A DNA stretch of 64,000 nucleotides from Bradyrhizobium sp. Rc3b (lineage in GTDB: Bacteria > Pseudomonadota > Alphaproteobacteria > Rhizobiales > Xanthobacteraceae), in contig NZ_FOUS01000001.1 in the NCBI RefSeq assembly GCF_900114915.1, positions 124,001 to 188,000 on the forward strand. Reading direction: 5' to 3'. The translations under genes were made by a program, and so were the position numbers. Shown here piece by piece: positions 43,262-52,557 of this stretch (its first letter is position 1; every line of letters starts with the position of its first letter). Under the pieces are notes generated by a model. That model made no database searches. It was given only the letters and a program-made list of their open reading frames with translations, and was not told the origin of the DNA.

Positions 43262-44110
43262 TCACTTTTCCGTCTCGACCAGGCCGCGCACGAACAATTT
43301 CTGCATGGCGACGACGACGAACACCGGCGGCAGCATGGCCAGCATGGCGGTCGCCATCACGATCGGCCATTCGGTCAGCGCGTCGGTGGTGGTGATCATC
43401 TTGCGGATGCCGACCTGGATGGTCTGCATGTCGTCGCGGGTGGTGATGAGCAGCGGCCAGAGATATTGATTCCAGCCGAGGATGAACAGGATCACGAACA
43501 GCGCCGCCATGTTGGTGCGCGACAGCGGCAGCAGTGTATCCCAGAAGAAGCGCAGGGGACCCGCGCCGTCGATGCGCGAGGCCTCGAGCAATTCGTCCGG
43601 CACCGTCATGAAGAACTGACGGAACAGCAGCGTCGCGGTGGCCGAGGCGATCAGCGGCAGCGCGAGTCCCGCGTAGCTGTCGAGCATGTGCAGATCGGCG
43701 ACGATCTTGTAGGTCGGATAGATGCGGACCTCGACCGGCAGCATCAGCGTGATGAAGATGATCCAGAAGATCGGCATCCGGAACGGAAAGCGGAAATACA
43801 CGATCGCATAGGCCGAGATGATCGAGATCGCGATCTTGCCGACCGCGATCAGCAGCGCCATCACCAGCGAGTTCAGCATCATGTTGCCGACAGGCTCGCG
43901 GGTCGAGCCGCTCGTGCCGACGAAGATGGTTTGATAATAGGTCTCGAAGAAATGACCGCCCGGCAGCAGCGACATCTGCCCGTTCGCGATCAGCGCGTTG
44001 TCCTGGGTCGAGGCGACGAACGCGATGTAGACCGGGAAGGCGACGATCGCGATCCCGATCCAGAGAATGATGTGCGCGACGTAGCGCCGAAAGCCCTCTT
44101 CCTCGACCAT
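43262..44110 (-). CDS. ugpE: Glycerol-3-phosphate ABC transporter permease UgpE
   Basis: 282 aa, six membrane helices, with the permease EAA motif ELLEASRIDGAGPLRFFWDT facing the ATPase. It starts [20 protein letters not shown]. The ATG shares its A with the ugpA stop (TGATG), so translation is coupled. It forms the channel with UgpA. Confidence 0.93.
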   Translation of the reverse strand: MVEEEGFRRYVAHIILWIGIAIVAFPVYIAFVASTQDNALIANGQMSLLPGGHFFETYYQTIFVGTSGSTREPVGNMMLNSLVMALLIAVGKIAISIISAYAIVYFRFPFRMPIFWIIFITLMLPVEVRIYPTYKIVADLHMLDSYAGLALPLIASATATLLFRQFFMTVPDELLEASRIDGAGPLRFFWDTLLPLSRTNMAALFVILFILGWNQYLWPLLITTRDDMQTIQVGIRKMITTTDALTEWPIVMATAMLAMLPPVFVVVAMQKLFVRGLVETEK

Positions 44111-44991
44111 CAGTAGGTCACCTTGCGTTCGACGAAGCGGAACTGGATTCCCGTCAGCACGATGACCATGACCATCAGGATCACCGATTGCGCCGCGGAG
44201 CTGCCGAGATTGCCGCCGAGCAGGCCGTCGGAATAGACCTTGTAGACCAGCGTTTCGGTCGACTTGCCGGGTCCGCCGCGGGTCATGGTGTCGATGATGC
44301 CGAACGTGTCGAAGAAGGCGTAGACGATGTTGACGACCAGCAGGAAGAAGATGGTCGGCGACAGCAGCGGAAAGGTCACGGTCCAGAACCGGCGCATCGG
44401 GCGCGCACCGTCGATCGCGGCGGCTTCGAGCACGCTTCGCGGGATGCTCTGCAGGCCGGCGAGGAAGAACAGGAAATTGTAGGAGATCTGCTTCCAGGCG
44501 GCGGCGAGGACGATCAGCGTTGCCGCCTGGTCACCGTCGAGCAGCGGATTCCAGTCGATCCCGAGCGCGCGCAGGTAGCGCGCGATAACGCCCAGCGAGG
44601 GATGCAGCATGAAGATCCAGAGCACGCCGACGACCGGTGGCGCCACCGCATAGGGCCAGATCAAGAGGGTGCGGTAGAGCATCGAGCCGCGCAGGGGCTT
44701 GTCCGCCATGACGGCGAGCAGCAGCGCAAAGGACAACGACGAGACCGCGATGGCGAACGAGAAGAAGAAGGTGCGGAGGATCGCCTCGAAATAGGCGGGC
44801 TCCCTGAACAGATCGAGATAGTTCTCGAACCAGACGAAGCTCGTCGACAGGCCGAAGGCGTCCTGGAGCAGGAAGGACTGGATCACCGCCTGCAGGGCCG
44901 GCCAGTAGAAGAATAGCAGGACGATCGCGAGCTGCGGCGCAACCAGCACGTAAGGCAATAGCTTGGATTGGAAAATGGCTTGCTTTTGCAT
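44110..44991 (-). CDS. ugpA: Glycerol-3-phosphate ABC transporter permease UgpA
   Basis: 293 aa, six membrane helices: [40 protein letters not shown], and the EAA loop [20 protein letters not shown]. It starts [14 protein letters not shown], as in rhizobial UgpA. It follows ugpB across a 50-bp gap with a strong hairpin, and overlaps ugpE by one base. Confidence 0.94.
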   Translation of the reverse strand: MQKQAIFQSKLLPYVLVAPQLAIVLLFFYWPALQAVIQSFLLQDAFGLSTSFVWFENYLDLFREPAYFEAILRTFFFSFAIAVSSLSFALLLAVMADKPLRGSMLYRTLLIWPYAVAPPVVGVLWIFMLHPSLGVIARYLRALGIDWNPLLDGDQAATLIVLAAAWKQISYNFLFFLAGLQSIPRSVLEAAAIDGARPMRRFWTVTFPLLSPTIFFLLVVNIVYAFFDTFGIIDTMTRGGPGKSTETLVYKVYSDGLLGGNLGSSAAQSVILMVMVIVLTGIQFRFVERKVTY

Positions 44992-45007
44992 GGTGTCCGC
45001 CGAAAGC

Positions 45008-45031
45008 GGCAGGCCGGGGGACCGGCCTGCC
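45008..45031 (-). other. Strong hairpin between ugpB and ugpA
   Basis: GGCAGGCCGG-GGGA-CCGGCCTGCC, a perfect 10-bp stem without a T-run. Such hairpins after a binding-protein gene commonly protect its mRNA 3' end and lower expression of the permease genes. Confidence 0.65.
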
Positions 45032-45041
45032 GCTCATCGCC

Positions 45042-46361
45042 TCACTTGACGGCGGTCTTTTCGAACTGCCGCAGCATCGTGTTGCCGCGCTCGACGGCGG
45101 CATCCAGCGCCTGCTTGGCGGTCTTCTTGCCGGCCAGCGCCTGCTCGATCTCTTCCGACCAGACGTCACGCAGCTGGACCATGTTGCCGAGGCGCAGACC
45201 GCGCGAGTTCTCGGTCGGCTCCTTGTTGGTCAGCTCGAGCAGCGGGGTCTCGAGATAGGGCTGGTCCTTGTAGAAGCCCTCGGCCTTGGCCTTCTCATAG
45301 GCCGCCTTGGTGATCGGCAGATAGCCCGAGGCCTTGTGGATGTAGACCTGACGATCGGTGTCCGAGAGGAAGGTCAGGAATTTTGCGACGCCCTTGTATT
45401 CATCGGCCGGCTTGCCGCCCATGACCCAGAGCGAAGCGCCGCCGATGATCGAGTTCTGCGGCGCGCCCTTTGCCTCCGGATAATACGGCATCGGCACAGC
45501 GGTGAAGTTGAACTTGGCCTGGGCCTTGACGTTGCCGAAGAAGGCCGACGAGGTCAGGTAGATCGGGCATTCGCCCGAGGTGAAGCGGCCTTCGCCGGTG
45601 TTGGTGCGGCCGGCATAGTCGTAGACCTTGGTCTTCTGGAGCTCGACCAGGTTTTCGAGATGCTTGACCTGGAGCGGCCCGTTGAACTCGAGCTTGGTGT
45701 CGAAGCCGTCGAGGCCGTTGGCCTTGCTGGCGAGCGGCACGTTGTGCCAGGCGGAGAGCTGCTCGAGATTGACCCAGGTGACCCAGGAGCCGGAGAAGCC
45801 GCAGGTGTCATGACCGGCAGCCTTCAGCTTCTTGGCGGCCTCGAACGTTTCGGGCCAGGTCTTCGGGATCGCGACATTGGCCTTCTTGAGCTCGTCGAGA
45901 TTGACCCACATCACGGTCGACGACGAATTGAAGGGGAACGACAGCATCTCGCCCTTCGAGGTCGAGTAGTAGCCGGTGATGGCGGGCAGGTAGATCTTGG
46001 GATCGAACTTCTCGCCGGCCTCGGCCATCAGCTTGTAGACGGGCTTCACGGCGCCGGTCGCAGCCATCATGGTGGCGGTGCCGACTTCGAACACCTGCAT
46101 GATGTGCGGCGCGTTGCCGGCACGGAACGCCGCGATGCCCGCGTTCATGGTGTCGGCGTAATTGCCCTTGTAGGTCGGAACGACCTTGAAGTCGCTCTGC
46201 GACGCGTTGAAGTCGTTGGCGAGCTTGACGATGACGTCGTTGTTGGCGCCGGTCATCGCGTGCCACCACTGGATTTCCGTCACGGCCAGCGCCGGCGAGG
46301 CCGTCATGCCAACCGTGAGTGCAAATGCGGCAGCCGCCCCAAAGTGTCGAAGAGCCATCAA
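45042..46361 (-). CDS. ugpB: Glycerol-3-phosphate ABC transporter periplasmic binding protein
   Basis: 439 aa with signal peptide (AAAFALTVGMTASPALA-VTE). Mature start TEIQWWHAMTGANNDVIVKL; conserved KNGFSGSWV-like HDTCGFSGSWVTWVNLEQLS, QNSIIGGASLWVMGGK and YLPITKAAYEKAK match UgpB. It captures glycerol-3-phosphate and glycerophosphodiesters in the periplasm and delivers them to UgpAE. It is the first gene of the operon, with a candidate PHO box about 50-67 bp upstream of the ATG. Confidence 0.94.
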   Translation of the reverse strand: MMALRHFGAAAAFALTVGMTASPALAVTEIQWWHAMTGANNDVIVKLANDFNASQSDFKVVPTYKGNYADTMNAGIAAFRAGNAPHIMQVFEVGTATMMAATGAVKPVYKLMAEAGEKFDPKIYLPAITGYYSTSKGEMLSFPFNSSSTVMWVNLDELKKANVAIPKTWPETFEAAKKLKAAGHDTCGFSGSWVTWVNLEQLSAWHNVPLASKANGLDGFDTKLEFNGPLQVKHLENLVELQKTKVYDYAGRTNTGEGRFTSGECPIYLTSSAFFGNVKAQAKFNFTAVPMPYYPEAKGAPQNSIIGGASLWVMGGKPADEYKGVAKFLTFLSDTDRQVYIHKASGYLPITKAAYEKAKAEGFYKDQPYLETPLLELTNKEPTENSRGLRLGNMVQLRDVWSEEIEQALAGKKTAKQALDAAVERGNTMLRQFEKTAVK

Positions 46362-46410
46362 GTAAACCTCCCTTGGCCGTCAAAAGAAGCGCTTGCGCTA
46401 GCAGCGCCAT

Positions 46411-46428
46411 ATGACGTTCACATGACTG
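46411..46428 (-). promoter_or_regulatory. Candidate PHO box upstream of ugpB
   Basis: Minus strand CAGTCATGTGAACGTCAT: two GTCAT half-sites 11 bp apart, matching the CTGTCAT-N4-CTGTCAT consensus with 6/7 and 5/7 in the two halves. PhoB activates ugp operons in many bacteria, which supports the call. Confidence 0.6.
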
Positions 46429-46588
46429 TGTAAGCGGCCGAAACGAAAGCGGCAAGCGCTGGAAAAGGGAAGCCGGCAAATAGGCGAAGACGGCACGGGC
46501 GGCCGCATTGGTTCGCGGTGCACCTACGTGGGTCGCGCCGCAGTGCGGCATTGATGTGAGGCAGGCGATCAGGCTGCGGGCTCGAAAA

Positions 46589-46696
46589 CCTCTCCCGCTT
46601 GCGGGAGAGGTCGCGCCGAAGGCGCGGGTGAGGGTTCTATCCTCTAGGGGATTGTCCCGTTGCGGAGGCACCCTCTCCCCACCGCAAGCGGGAGAG
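46589..46696. repeat. CCTCTCCCGCTTGCGGGAGAGG repeat pair
   Basis: The left end is a perfect palindrome (10-bp arms) and the right end has CCGCAAGCGGGAGAG; between them are GCGCCGAAGGCGC and TCCTCTAGGGGA hairpins. It ends 4 bp before the CoA-transferase stop (minus strand) and fills most of the gap to ugpB. Confidence 0.85.
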
Positions 46697-46700
46697 CCAC

Positions 46701-47921
46701 CTAGCGCTTGCGCTCGGGACCGCAGACGGTGCCCTTCTCGACCATCGCGTCGATCTCGGCCTTGGAGTAGCCGAACTCGCCCAGCACCTCCTGGGAGTGC
46801 TGGCTGAATTTCGGCGGCAGCCGGCGCAGGCTCGGCTTGCTGCGGTCGAGCCGGATCGGCGAGGCCACGCCCTTGTACCAGTCCTTCTCGATAATATCGC
46901 CGCGCGCGATCGTGTGCGCATTCGTCAGCGCCTGGTCGATCTTCTGCACGGGCCCTGCGGGCAGGCCCGCGGCGAGCAGGCGATTGCACAGCGGCTCGGC
47001 CTCGTGCTGGCTGAACACGGCGGCAAGCTCGGCGCGCAGCGCCTCGCGGTTGGCGATGCGGTCCTTGTTGCGGGCAAAGCGCGAATCGGTGCCGAGCTCG
47101 GGCTTGCCGATCTCCTTGGCGAGCTTGCGGAAGGTGCCGTCATTGCCGACGCCGATAAAGATGTTGTCGGTCTTGGTCGGGAAGATCGCGTAAGGCACGA
47201 GGTTCGGATGCTCGTTGCCGGTGAGGCTCGGCGGCTTGCCATGCATGAAATAATTCGCGGTGTGCGGATGCATGATGGCAAGGCCGGTCTCGTATAGCGT
47301 CGTCTCCAGGAATTGGCCCTTGCCGGAACGCTGCCGCTCCGACAGCGCCATCAGGATGCCGATCGCGGCATAAAGTCCGGTGGTGATGTCGACCAAGGGC
47401 ACGCCGATCCGCATCGGTCCGCTCTCGGGCGAGCCGGTCGCGGCGATCATGCCGGTCATGGCCTGGATGATGGCGTCATAGCCGGGATTGCCGCCGCGCG
47501 GGCCGTCGGCGCCGAAGCCGCAGATCCGGCAATGCACGAGGCGCGGAAATTTCTTGCTGAGCACGTCGTTGCCGATGCCCCATTTCTCCAGGGTGCCCGG
47601 CTTGAAATTCTCGATCAGGACGTCGGCTGTCTTCAGCATCTTGAGCAGCACGGCACGTCCGCCCTCGGAGGCGAGGTCGAGGCCGATCGAGCGCTTGTTG
47701 CGGTTGATGCCAACGAAATAGGCCGCGTCCTCCTCGTGGAAGGGAGGGCCCCATTCACGCACCTCGTCGCCCGCGGGCGGCTCGACCTTGATCACGTCGG
47801 CGCCGTGATCGGCGAGGATCTGGGTGCAGTAGGGGCCGCCGAGCACGCGCGTGAGATCGATGACGCGCAATCCGCTCATTGCGCCCAATGCGGCTTCAGA
47901 ACTGGCGGCTTCAGAACTCAT
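46701..47921 (-). CDS. Class III CoA-transferase (CaiB/BaiF family)
   Basis: 406 aa from ATG 47921. Typical features: GLRVIDLTRVLGGPYCTQIL, ADHGADVIKVEPPAGDEVRE, FVGINRNKRSIGLDL and the catalytic Asp in GGNPGYDAIIQAMTGM, followed by VDITTGLYAAIGILMAL. It transfers CoA between organic acids (formyl-, succinyl- or carnitine-type). The substrate cannot be assigned; no dehydrogenase or hydratase gene is next to it. Its 3' end is next to a palindromic repeat. Confidence 0.88.
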   Translation of the reverse strand: MSSEAASSEAALGAMSGLRVIDLTRVLGGPYCTQILADHGADVIKVEPPAGDEVREWGPPFHEEDAAYFVGINRNKRSIGLDLASEGGRAVLLKMLKTADVLIENFKPGTLEKWGIGNDVLSKKFPRLVHCRICGFGADGPRGGNPGYDAIIQAMTGMIAATGSPESGPMRIGVPLVDITTGLYAAIGILMALSERQRSGKGQFLETTLYETGLAIMHPHTANYFMHGKPPSLTGNEHPNLVPYAIFPTKTDNIFIGVGNDGTFRKLAKEIGKPELGTDSRFARNKDRIANREALRAELAAVFSQHEAEPLCNRLLAAGLPAGPVQKIDQALTNAHTIARGDIIEKDWYKGVASPIRLDRSKPSLRRLPPKFSQHSQEVLGEFGYSKAEIDAMVEKGTVCGPERKR

Positions 47922-48110
47922 GCCTTCGCTTCCCCTGTGTCGATATTTGGTCCCAGGCCTAGCGAGGTTCGCACAAGCCAGCAATGGCCTGTTGCGTAGG
48001 GGCGTATGCAGTGCCCGACCGCATGCCGCGGCGTGGCAAATCAGGATTGGCAGATCAACGGAAGCGGCCGGCCCGAGGGGGATCCCGGGCCAGCCAATCC
48101 GCCGTCGCGA

Positions 48111-48536
48111 TCAGACGACCGTCAGGCGAACGTCGACATTGCCGCGCGTGGCATTGGAATACGGGCACACCTGGTGCGCCTTCTCGACCAGCGCCTCGGC
48201 TTCCGCGCGGGCGAGGCCCGGCAGCGAGACGGCGAGATCGATGTCGAGACCGAAGCCGCCCTCGGAGCGCGGGCCGATGCCGACGGTCGAGGTGACGGAG
48301 GCATCGGCCGGAACCTTCGGCCCGCCCTGCGACGACACGAACTTCATCGCGCCGATGAAGCAGGCGGCATAGCCGGCCGCGAACAGCTGCTCGGGATTGT
48401 TGCCGGCGCCGCCGCCGCCGCCGAGCTCCTTCGGCGTGGTCAGCTTGACGTCGAGCGCGCCGTCGAGCGTAGCAGCATGGCCATCGCGGCCGCCGGTGGC
48501 CTTGGCGCTGGTCTTGTAAAGGACGTTCACGGACAT
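48111..48536 (-). CDS. ohr: Organic hydroperoxide resistance protein Ohr
   Basis: 141 aa, OsmC/Ohr fold. The redox cysteines are Cys59 ([12 protein letters not shown]) and Cys124 ([13 protein letters not shown]), and the catalytic Arg is within [17 protein letters not shown] context. It reduces fatty-acid and organic hydroperoxides with lipoyl-protein electrons. It starts [19 protein letters not shown]. It is divergent from the ohrR-type regulator gene, with palindromic operator sites between. Confidence 0.94.
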   Translation of the reverse strand: MSVNVLYKTSAKATGGRDGHAATLDGALDVKLTTPKELGGGGGAGNNPEQLFAAGYAACFIGAMKFVSSQGGPKVPADASVTSTVGIGPRSEGGFGLDIDLAVSLPGLARAEAEALVEKAHQVCPYSNATRGNVDVRLTVV

Positions 48537-48589
48537 TGTCGTCTCCTCGGGTCTTCCGGTTGGGGTGCGCTCTGTATCGCAAGCAATTT

Positions 48590-48639
48590 GATTGTGCGCA
48601 ATCTAAATTAGCATGGCTCACATTTAATTGTTCGCAATT
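48590..48639. promoter_or_regulatory. Two OhrR-type operator palindromes between ohr and ohrR
   Basis: Site 1, GATTGTGCGCAATC (48590-48603), and site 2, AATTGTTCGCAATT (48626-48639), are each perfect 5-bp inverted repeats around 4 bp, centred 36 bp apart. They share the ATTG-NNCG-CAAT core and lie in the only gap between the divergent genes. Confidence 0.72.
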
Positions 48640-48679
48640 GAATAAGCCGCCCGCCGGCCCCAGAATGGGAGGAAATCCC

Positions 48680-49150
48680 GTGAGATTCTCCATGCCCCGG
48701 AAGCTATCGACCCTCGATCCGCAACGCCTCGACAACCAGATCTGCTTCGCGGTCTATTCGGCCGCGCACGCCTTCAACCGCGTCTACAAGCCGCTGCTGG
48801 ATCGGCTCGGCCTGACCTATCCGCAATATCTGGTGATGCTGGTGCTGTGGGAGCGCGACGACGTGCCGGTCAAGGACATCGGCGAGCGGCTGTTCCTGGA
48901 TTCGGGCACGCTGACGCCGCTGCTCAAGCGGCTCGAGGCCGCCCATCTCGTCAAGCGCACCCGCTCGAGCGAAGACGAGCGTCAGGTCCTGATCGCGCTG
49001 ACGGCGCAGGGCCATGCACTGAAGGAAAAAGCCCGCAGCGTGCCGCAGTCGATCCTGGCGGCGTCGGACTGCTCGGTGTCGGAACTGGTCACGATGAAGG
49101 ACGAGATCGTCGCGCTACGGGACCGGCTGAATGCGGTGATCGGGGAGTAG
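48680..49150 (+). CDS. ohrR: MarR-family organic hydroperoxide sensor OhrR
   Basis: 156 aa with the GTG at 48680, chosen because GGGAGG lies 6 nt upstream; ATG 48692 is the alternative. The peroxide-sensing cysteine is Cys22 ([17 protein letters not shown], the OhrR hallmark) and a second cysteine near residue 131 ([10 protein letters not shown]) can form the disulfide of 2-Cys OhrR. The winged helix has [20 protein letters not shown] and [13 protein letters not shown]. It represses ohr and itself until oxidised by organic peroxides. Confidence 0.92.
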   Translation: MRFSMPRKLSTLDPQRLDNQICFAVYSAAHAFNRVYKPLLDRLGLTYPQYLVMLVLWERDDVPVKDIGERLFLDSGTLTPLLKRLEAAHLVKRTRSSEDERQVLIALTAQGHALKEKARSVPQSILAASDCSVSELVTMKDEIVALRDRLNAVIGE

Positions 49151-49162
49151 GGGGTTCGGCGA

Positions 49163-49396
49163 TCAGAAATGCTTCTTTGCGAAAGCGCGTCCTGAGCCAG
49201 ATTTCAGATATCGCTCGAACGCAACAGCGCGTGCAGCGTCGAAGGCGAAATAGGTCCTAATTCGCCAAGGTCCAAATTTGGAGGTGTGCGGTACTTCGCC
49301 TGCGTTGTGCTTCGCCAAGCGTGCCCGCAAATCATCCGTGATGCCGACATAGAAGTGCTCGGAATCGAGACTTTCGAGGATATAGACGTATTTCAT
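49163..49396 (-). CDS. Small GIY-YIG nuclease-domain protein
   Basis: 77 aa. The GIY-YIG core is readable as YVYILESLDSEHFYVGITDD, then LRARLAKHNAGEVPHTSKFG (catalytic Arg in the LRARL helix) and AFERYLKSGSGRAFAKKHF with the catalytic Glu. This is the single-domain YhbQ/UPF0213-like group, often present in several copies. The function is unknown; repair or mobile-element roles are guesses. It is convergent with ohrR (12 bp) and 188 bp from tRNA-Ala. Confidence 0.85.
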   Translation of the reverse strand: MKYVYILESLDSEHFYVGITDDLRARLAKHNAGEVPHTSKFGPWRIRTYFAFDAARAVAFERYLKSGSGRAFAKKHF

Positions 49397-49510
49397 TCTG
49401 CTTCCTCCCCGGAGGGTAGGATAGCAGCTTCAAGGCACGTTTAGCGTGTTGCTTCGATGCAGCGTGGATATCAGCTTGAGCCCGCCGACGCCCTTCGGGC
49501 TATGGCGGGG

Positions 49511-49583
49511 CAGCCTTCGCTCACTTCGCTACGAGAGACTTCCCCAGGCTTGCCTAGCCGAAGCTCGCGAAGCGAGCGAAGGC

Positions 49584-49585
<2 letters not shown>
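49511..49585. repeat. Inverted repeat abutting the 3' end of tRNA-Ala
   Basis: Arms CAGCCTTCGCTCACTTCGC and GCGAAGCGAGCGAAGGCTG are near-perfect reverse complements; the second arm runs into the CCA end of the tRNA gene (minus strand). It could end tRNA transcription or be a mobile-element boundary. Confidence 0.75.
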
Positions 49586-49659
<74 letters not shown>

Positions 49660-49750
49660 TTAGTCCTTGCGGGGATCCTGGTGGATCACCCGCACCGGCG
49701 AGTCCTGGTGACTCGCGCGGTGCACCCTTTTTCACAGATCAGGGCTGATC

Positions 49751-50158
49751 TCAAGTCTCTTCATCACCTCCGACATCACCAATGATGTCGGTCACGTCCT
49801 CATCGCCCTCTTCTTCGTCGGCAATGAAGGTCGAATCATCGTCATCGTCGTCATCGAGGGTCTCATCGACCTCGATATCGTCCTCGGATTCGGGCACGGC
49901 GGCCTTGACCTTGCCGGTGTTCTCCTCGGCGTCGGCCTCCTCGAGCGAGACCTCCTCGACTTCTGCCGGCTCCGGCGTGGCGTCCGCCGTCGCTGCGTGC
50001 CGGGCTTCGGCGCCGCGGGGCATGCGCGCGGGCGCGACCGGGGCGATCGGCACGACTTCGCCGGTATAGGGCGAGATCACCGGATTCTTGTTGAGGTCAT
50101 AGAACTTCTTGCCCGTGGTTGGGCAAATACGTTTGGTTCCGAGTTCGGACTTGGCCAC
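49751..50158 (-). CDS. TIGR02300 family acidic protein
   Basis: 135 aa from GTG 50158 (AGGA 8 nt upstream); an upstream ATG at 50197 is less likely. The conserved N-terminus AKSELGTKRICPTTGKKFYD, LNKNPVISPYTGEVVPI defines TIGR02300. The rest is low-complexity and very acidic, with a run of seven Asp near residue 105. The function is unknown; the gene is regularly next to aroA in alphaproteobacteria and divergent from it, as here. Confidence 0.87.
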   Translation of the reverse strand: MAKSELGTKRICPTTGKKFYDLNKNPVISPYTGEVVPIAPVAPARMPRGAEARHAATADATPEPAEVEEVSLEEADAEENTGKVKAAVPESEDDIEVDETLDDDDDDDSTFIADEEEGDEDVTDIIGDVGGDEET

Positions 50159-50317
50159 GGCAGGAATCCTGGGAATGTCTGAAAAGCGGTGTTTCACTTG
50201 GCTAGTTGGCGGCCCGCTGTCAATAGCGCATTACGGGAGAACGACATGCCCGTGACGGGGCGCAGACCATGTGGTACCTGCCCCCAGCCCCTCGAGGGCG
50301 CATCCAAGGACACAATC

Positions 50318-51655
50318 GTGACCCATTCCGACCAAACGAGGCCGCTCCAGGCACGCGCCAGCGGGCCCCTGACCGGGAAAGTACGGGTGCCCGGGGACAA
50401 ATCGATCTCCCACCGTGCCCTCATCCTCGGCGCGCTCGCTGTTGGCGAGACCAGGATTTCGGGCCTGCTGGAGGGCGAGGACGTCCTCAACACCGCCAAA
50501 TCGATGCAGGCGCTGGGCGCCACCGTGGAGCGGACCGGCGATTTTGCCTGGAAAGTGCAGGGCGTCGGCGTCGCGGGCTTCGCCCAGCCCAAGGAAGCGC
50601 TGGATTTCGGGAACTCCGGCACCGGCTGCCGGCTGGTGATGGGCGCCGTCGCCGGCTGCCCGATCTCGGCGGTTTTCGACGGTGACGCCTCGCTGCGCAG
50701 CCGCCCGATGCGCCGGATCCTCGATCCCCTGGAAAAGATGGGCGCCAAGGTCATCTCCGGCAGTGAAGGCGGCCGTCTGCCCCTGACCCTCCAGGGCGCG
50801 CGCGATCCACTGCCGATCACTTACAAGACCCCCGTCGCCTCGGCCCAGATCAAATCGGCGGTGCTGCTGGCGGGCCTCGCCGCCCCTGGCACCACGACGG
50901 TTATCGAGACCGAGGCCAGCCGCGACCACACCGAATTGATGCTGAAGCATTTTGGTGCCGACATCACCTCGGCACGGGAGGGCGTGCACGGCCGCCGTAT
51001 CACGCTCAAAGGCCAGCCCGAGCTGCACGGCGCCAATGTGGTGGTGCCGGCCGATCCCTCCTCGGCGGCCTTCCCGGTGGTCGCAGCGCTGATCGTCGAG
51101 GGCTCCGATGTCACCCTGTCGGATGTCATGACCAATCCGCTGCGCACCGGCCTGTTCACCACACTGCGCGAAATGGGCGCCTCGATCGAGGAGAGCGAAG
51201 TTCGCGGGGACGCCGGCGAGCCGATGGCGAAGCTGCGCGTGCGCGCCTCGAAGCTGCGCGGCGTCGTGGTGCCGCCGGAGCGCGCGCCCTCGATGATCGA
51301 TGAATATCTCGTGCTGGCTGTGGCAGCCGCCTTCGCCGAGGGCACGACGATCATGCGCGGCCTGCAGGAGCTGCGCGTCAAGGAATCGGACCGCCTGGAG
51401 GCCACGGCCGCCATGCTCCGCGTCAATGGCGTGAAGGTCGAGGTCTCCGGCGATGATCTGATCGTCGAGGGTCGCGGTCACGTCCCCGGCGGCGGCACCG
51501 TCGCGACCCACATGGACCATCGCATCGCGATGTCCGCCTTGGTGATGGGCTGCGCCTCCGATCAGCCGGTGACCGTCGACGACACCGCCTTCATCGCCAC
51601 CAGTTTCCCGGACTTCATTCCGATGATGCGTTCGCTAGGGGCCGAGTTTTCATGA
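50318..51655 (+). CDS. aroA: 3-phosphoshikimate 1-carboxyvinyltransferase (EPSP synthase)
   Basis: 445 aa from GTG 50318 (AAGGA 8 nt upstream), the usual Bradyrhizobium length. Motifs: [17 protein letters not shown] (substrate Lys), [34 protein letters not shown], and [15 protein letters not shown] near the C-terminus, with the active Asp in [15 protein letters not shown]. It makes EPSP in the shikimate pathway. At the glyphosate-sensitivity position (Gly96 in E. coli, Ala100 in CP4) the residue is Gly, so sensitivity is expected. cmk follows with a 4-bp overlap. Confidence 0.96.
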   Translation: MTHSDQTRPLQARASGPLTGKVRVPGDKSISHRALILGALAVGETRISGLLEGEDVLNTAKSMQALGATVERTGDFAWKVQGVGVAGFAQPKEALDFGNSGTGCRLVMGAVAGCPISAVFDGDASLRSRPMRRILDPLEKMGAKVISGSEGGRLPLTLQGARDPLPITYKTPVASAQIKSAVLLAGLAAPGTTTVIETEASRDHTELMLKHFGADITSAREGVHGRRITLKGQPELHGANVVVPADPSSAAFPVVAALIVEGSDVTLSDVMTNPLRTGLFTTLREMGASIEESEVRGDAGEPMAKLRVRASKLRGVVVPPERAPSMIDEYLVLAVAAAFAEGTTIMRGLQELRVKESDRLEATAAMLRVNGVKVEVSGDDLIVEGRGHVPGGGTVATHMDHRIAMSALVMGCASDQPVTVDDTAFIATSFPDFIPMMRSLGAEFS

Positions 51656-52290
51656 TCATCGCCATCGACGGACCCGCGGCCTCGGGCAAGGGGACGCTCG
51701 GCAAGCGTCTCGCCCACCATTACGGCTACCGTCATCTCGATACCGGCGTGATCTATCGCGCGGTGGCCTATGCCCTGATGCAGTCCGGTCACGATCTCCG
51801 GGACGAGGCGGCTGCGGTCGCCGCGGCGCTGGAACTTGATCCCGAGAAGTTCGGCAATCCGGCCCTGAAGACCCAGAAGGCCGGAGAGGGCGCCTCCATC
51901 GTCTCGGCGATCCCTAGGGTTCGCGAAGTCCTGGTCAATTTTCAGCGGCAATTCGCCGCCGATCCACCTGGAGCGGTGCTGGACGGCCGGGACATTGGAA
52001 CCGTGATCTGCCCGCATGCCGACGTGAAGATTTTCGTCGTCGCCGACCCAAAAGTCCGGGCCCGCCGCCGGACCATGGAGGCCAAGGCGAGGGGGGAGGA
52101 GGCCGACGAGGCCGCCGTGCTGGCCGACATCATCCAGCGCGACGAACGCGACAAGAACCGGCCGATTGCCCCCCTGAAACCGGCCGCGGATGCTTACTTG
52201 CTAGATAACTCCCAACTGGATATAGAAGGCGGCGTCCGGGCCGCCATCGACATTATCGAGGCCGTCCGAGCGGGCCGGTCGCGGGGTTAA
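51652..52290 (+). CDS. cmk: Cytidylate kinase
   Basis: 212 aa. P-loop [37 protein letters not shown], the [20 protein letters not shown] strand and the [19 protein letters not shown] lid. It phosphorylates CMP/dCMP. ATGA overlap with aroA indicates coupled translation; rpsA follows 267 bp downstream in the conserved order. Confidence 0.96.
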   Translation: MIIAIDGPAASGKGTLGKRLAHHYGYRHLDTGVIYRAVAYALMQSGHDLRDEAAAVAAALELDPEKFGNPALKTQKAGEGASIVSAIPRVREVLVNFQRQFAADPPGAVLDGRDIGTVICPHADVKIFVVADPKVRARRRTMEAKARGEEADEAAVLADIIQRDERDKNRPIAPLKPAADAYLLDNSQLDIEGGVRAAIDIIEAVRAGRSRG

Positions 52291-52557
52291 GCCGCCGCCG
52301 TCATTGGAGGAAGTGCCCGCTCCCGCTCTTTGAGGTCGATACCTCGGTCCCCTGTTTGGGGCCGACGCGATCCAGGCTCCGGACACAAGATTTCCACGTA
52401 CCGAACGCGCGGGCCTCAGCCGGCCCGCTTCCGCTGTTCCGCCTCTCAGGCCGGAGCAGCGAGCGGTCGCTCGAAGGTCTTGCGGACCTTCCGACACTGC
52501 GCGTGCGATGCGCCCATGAACCCAACGGCCGGCACGACATCCGCAACTGGAGAACAA
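52291..52557 (+). other. Long leader region of rpsA
   Basis: The 267 bp between cmk and rpsA carry no gene I can support. Two hairpins are visible: GAGGT-CGAT-ACCTC (52332-52345) and GAAGGTC-TTGCG-GACCTTC (52473-52491). S1 controls its own translation through a structured leader in other bacteria, so a regulatory leader is plausible. Confidence 0.45.
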
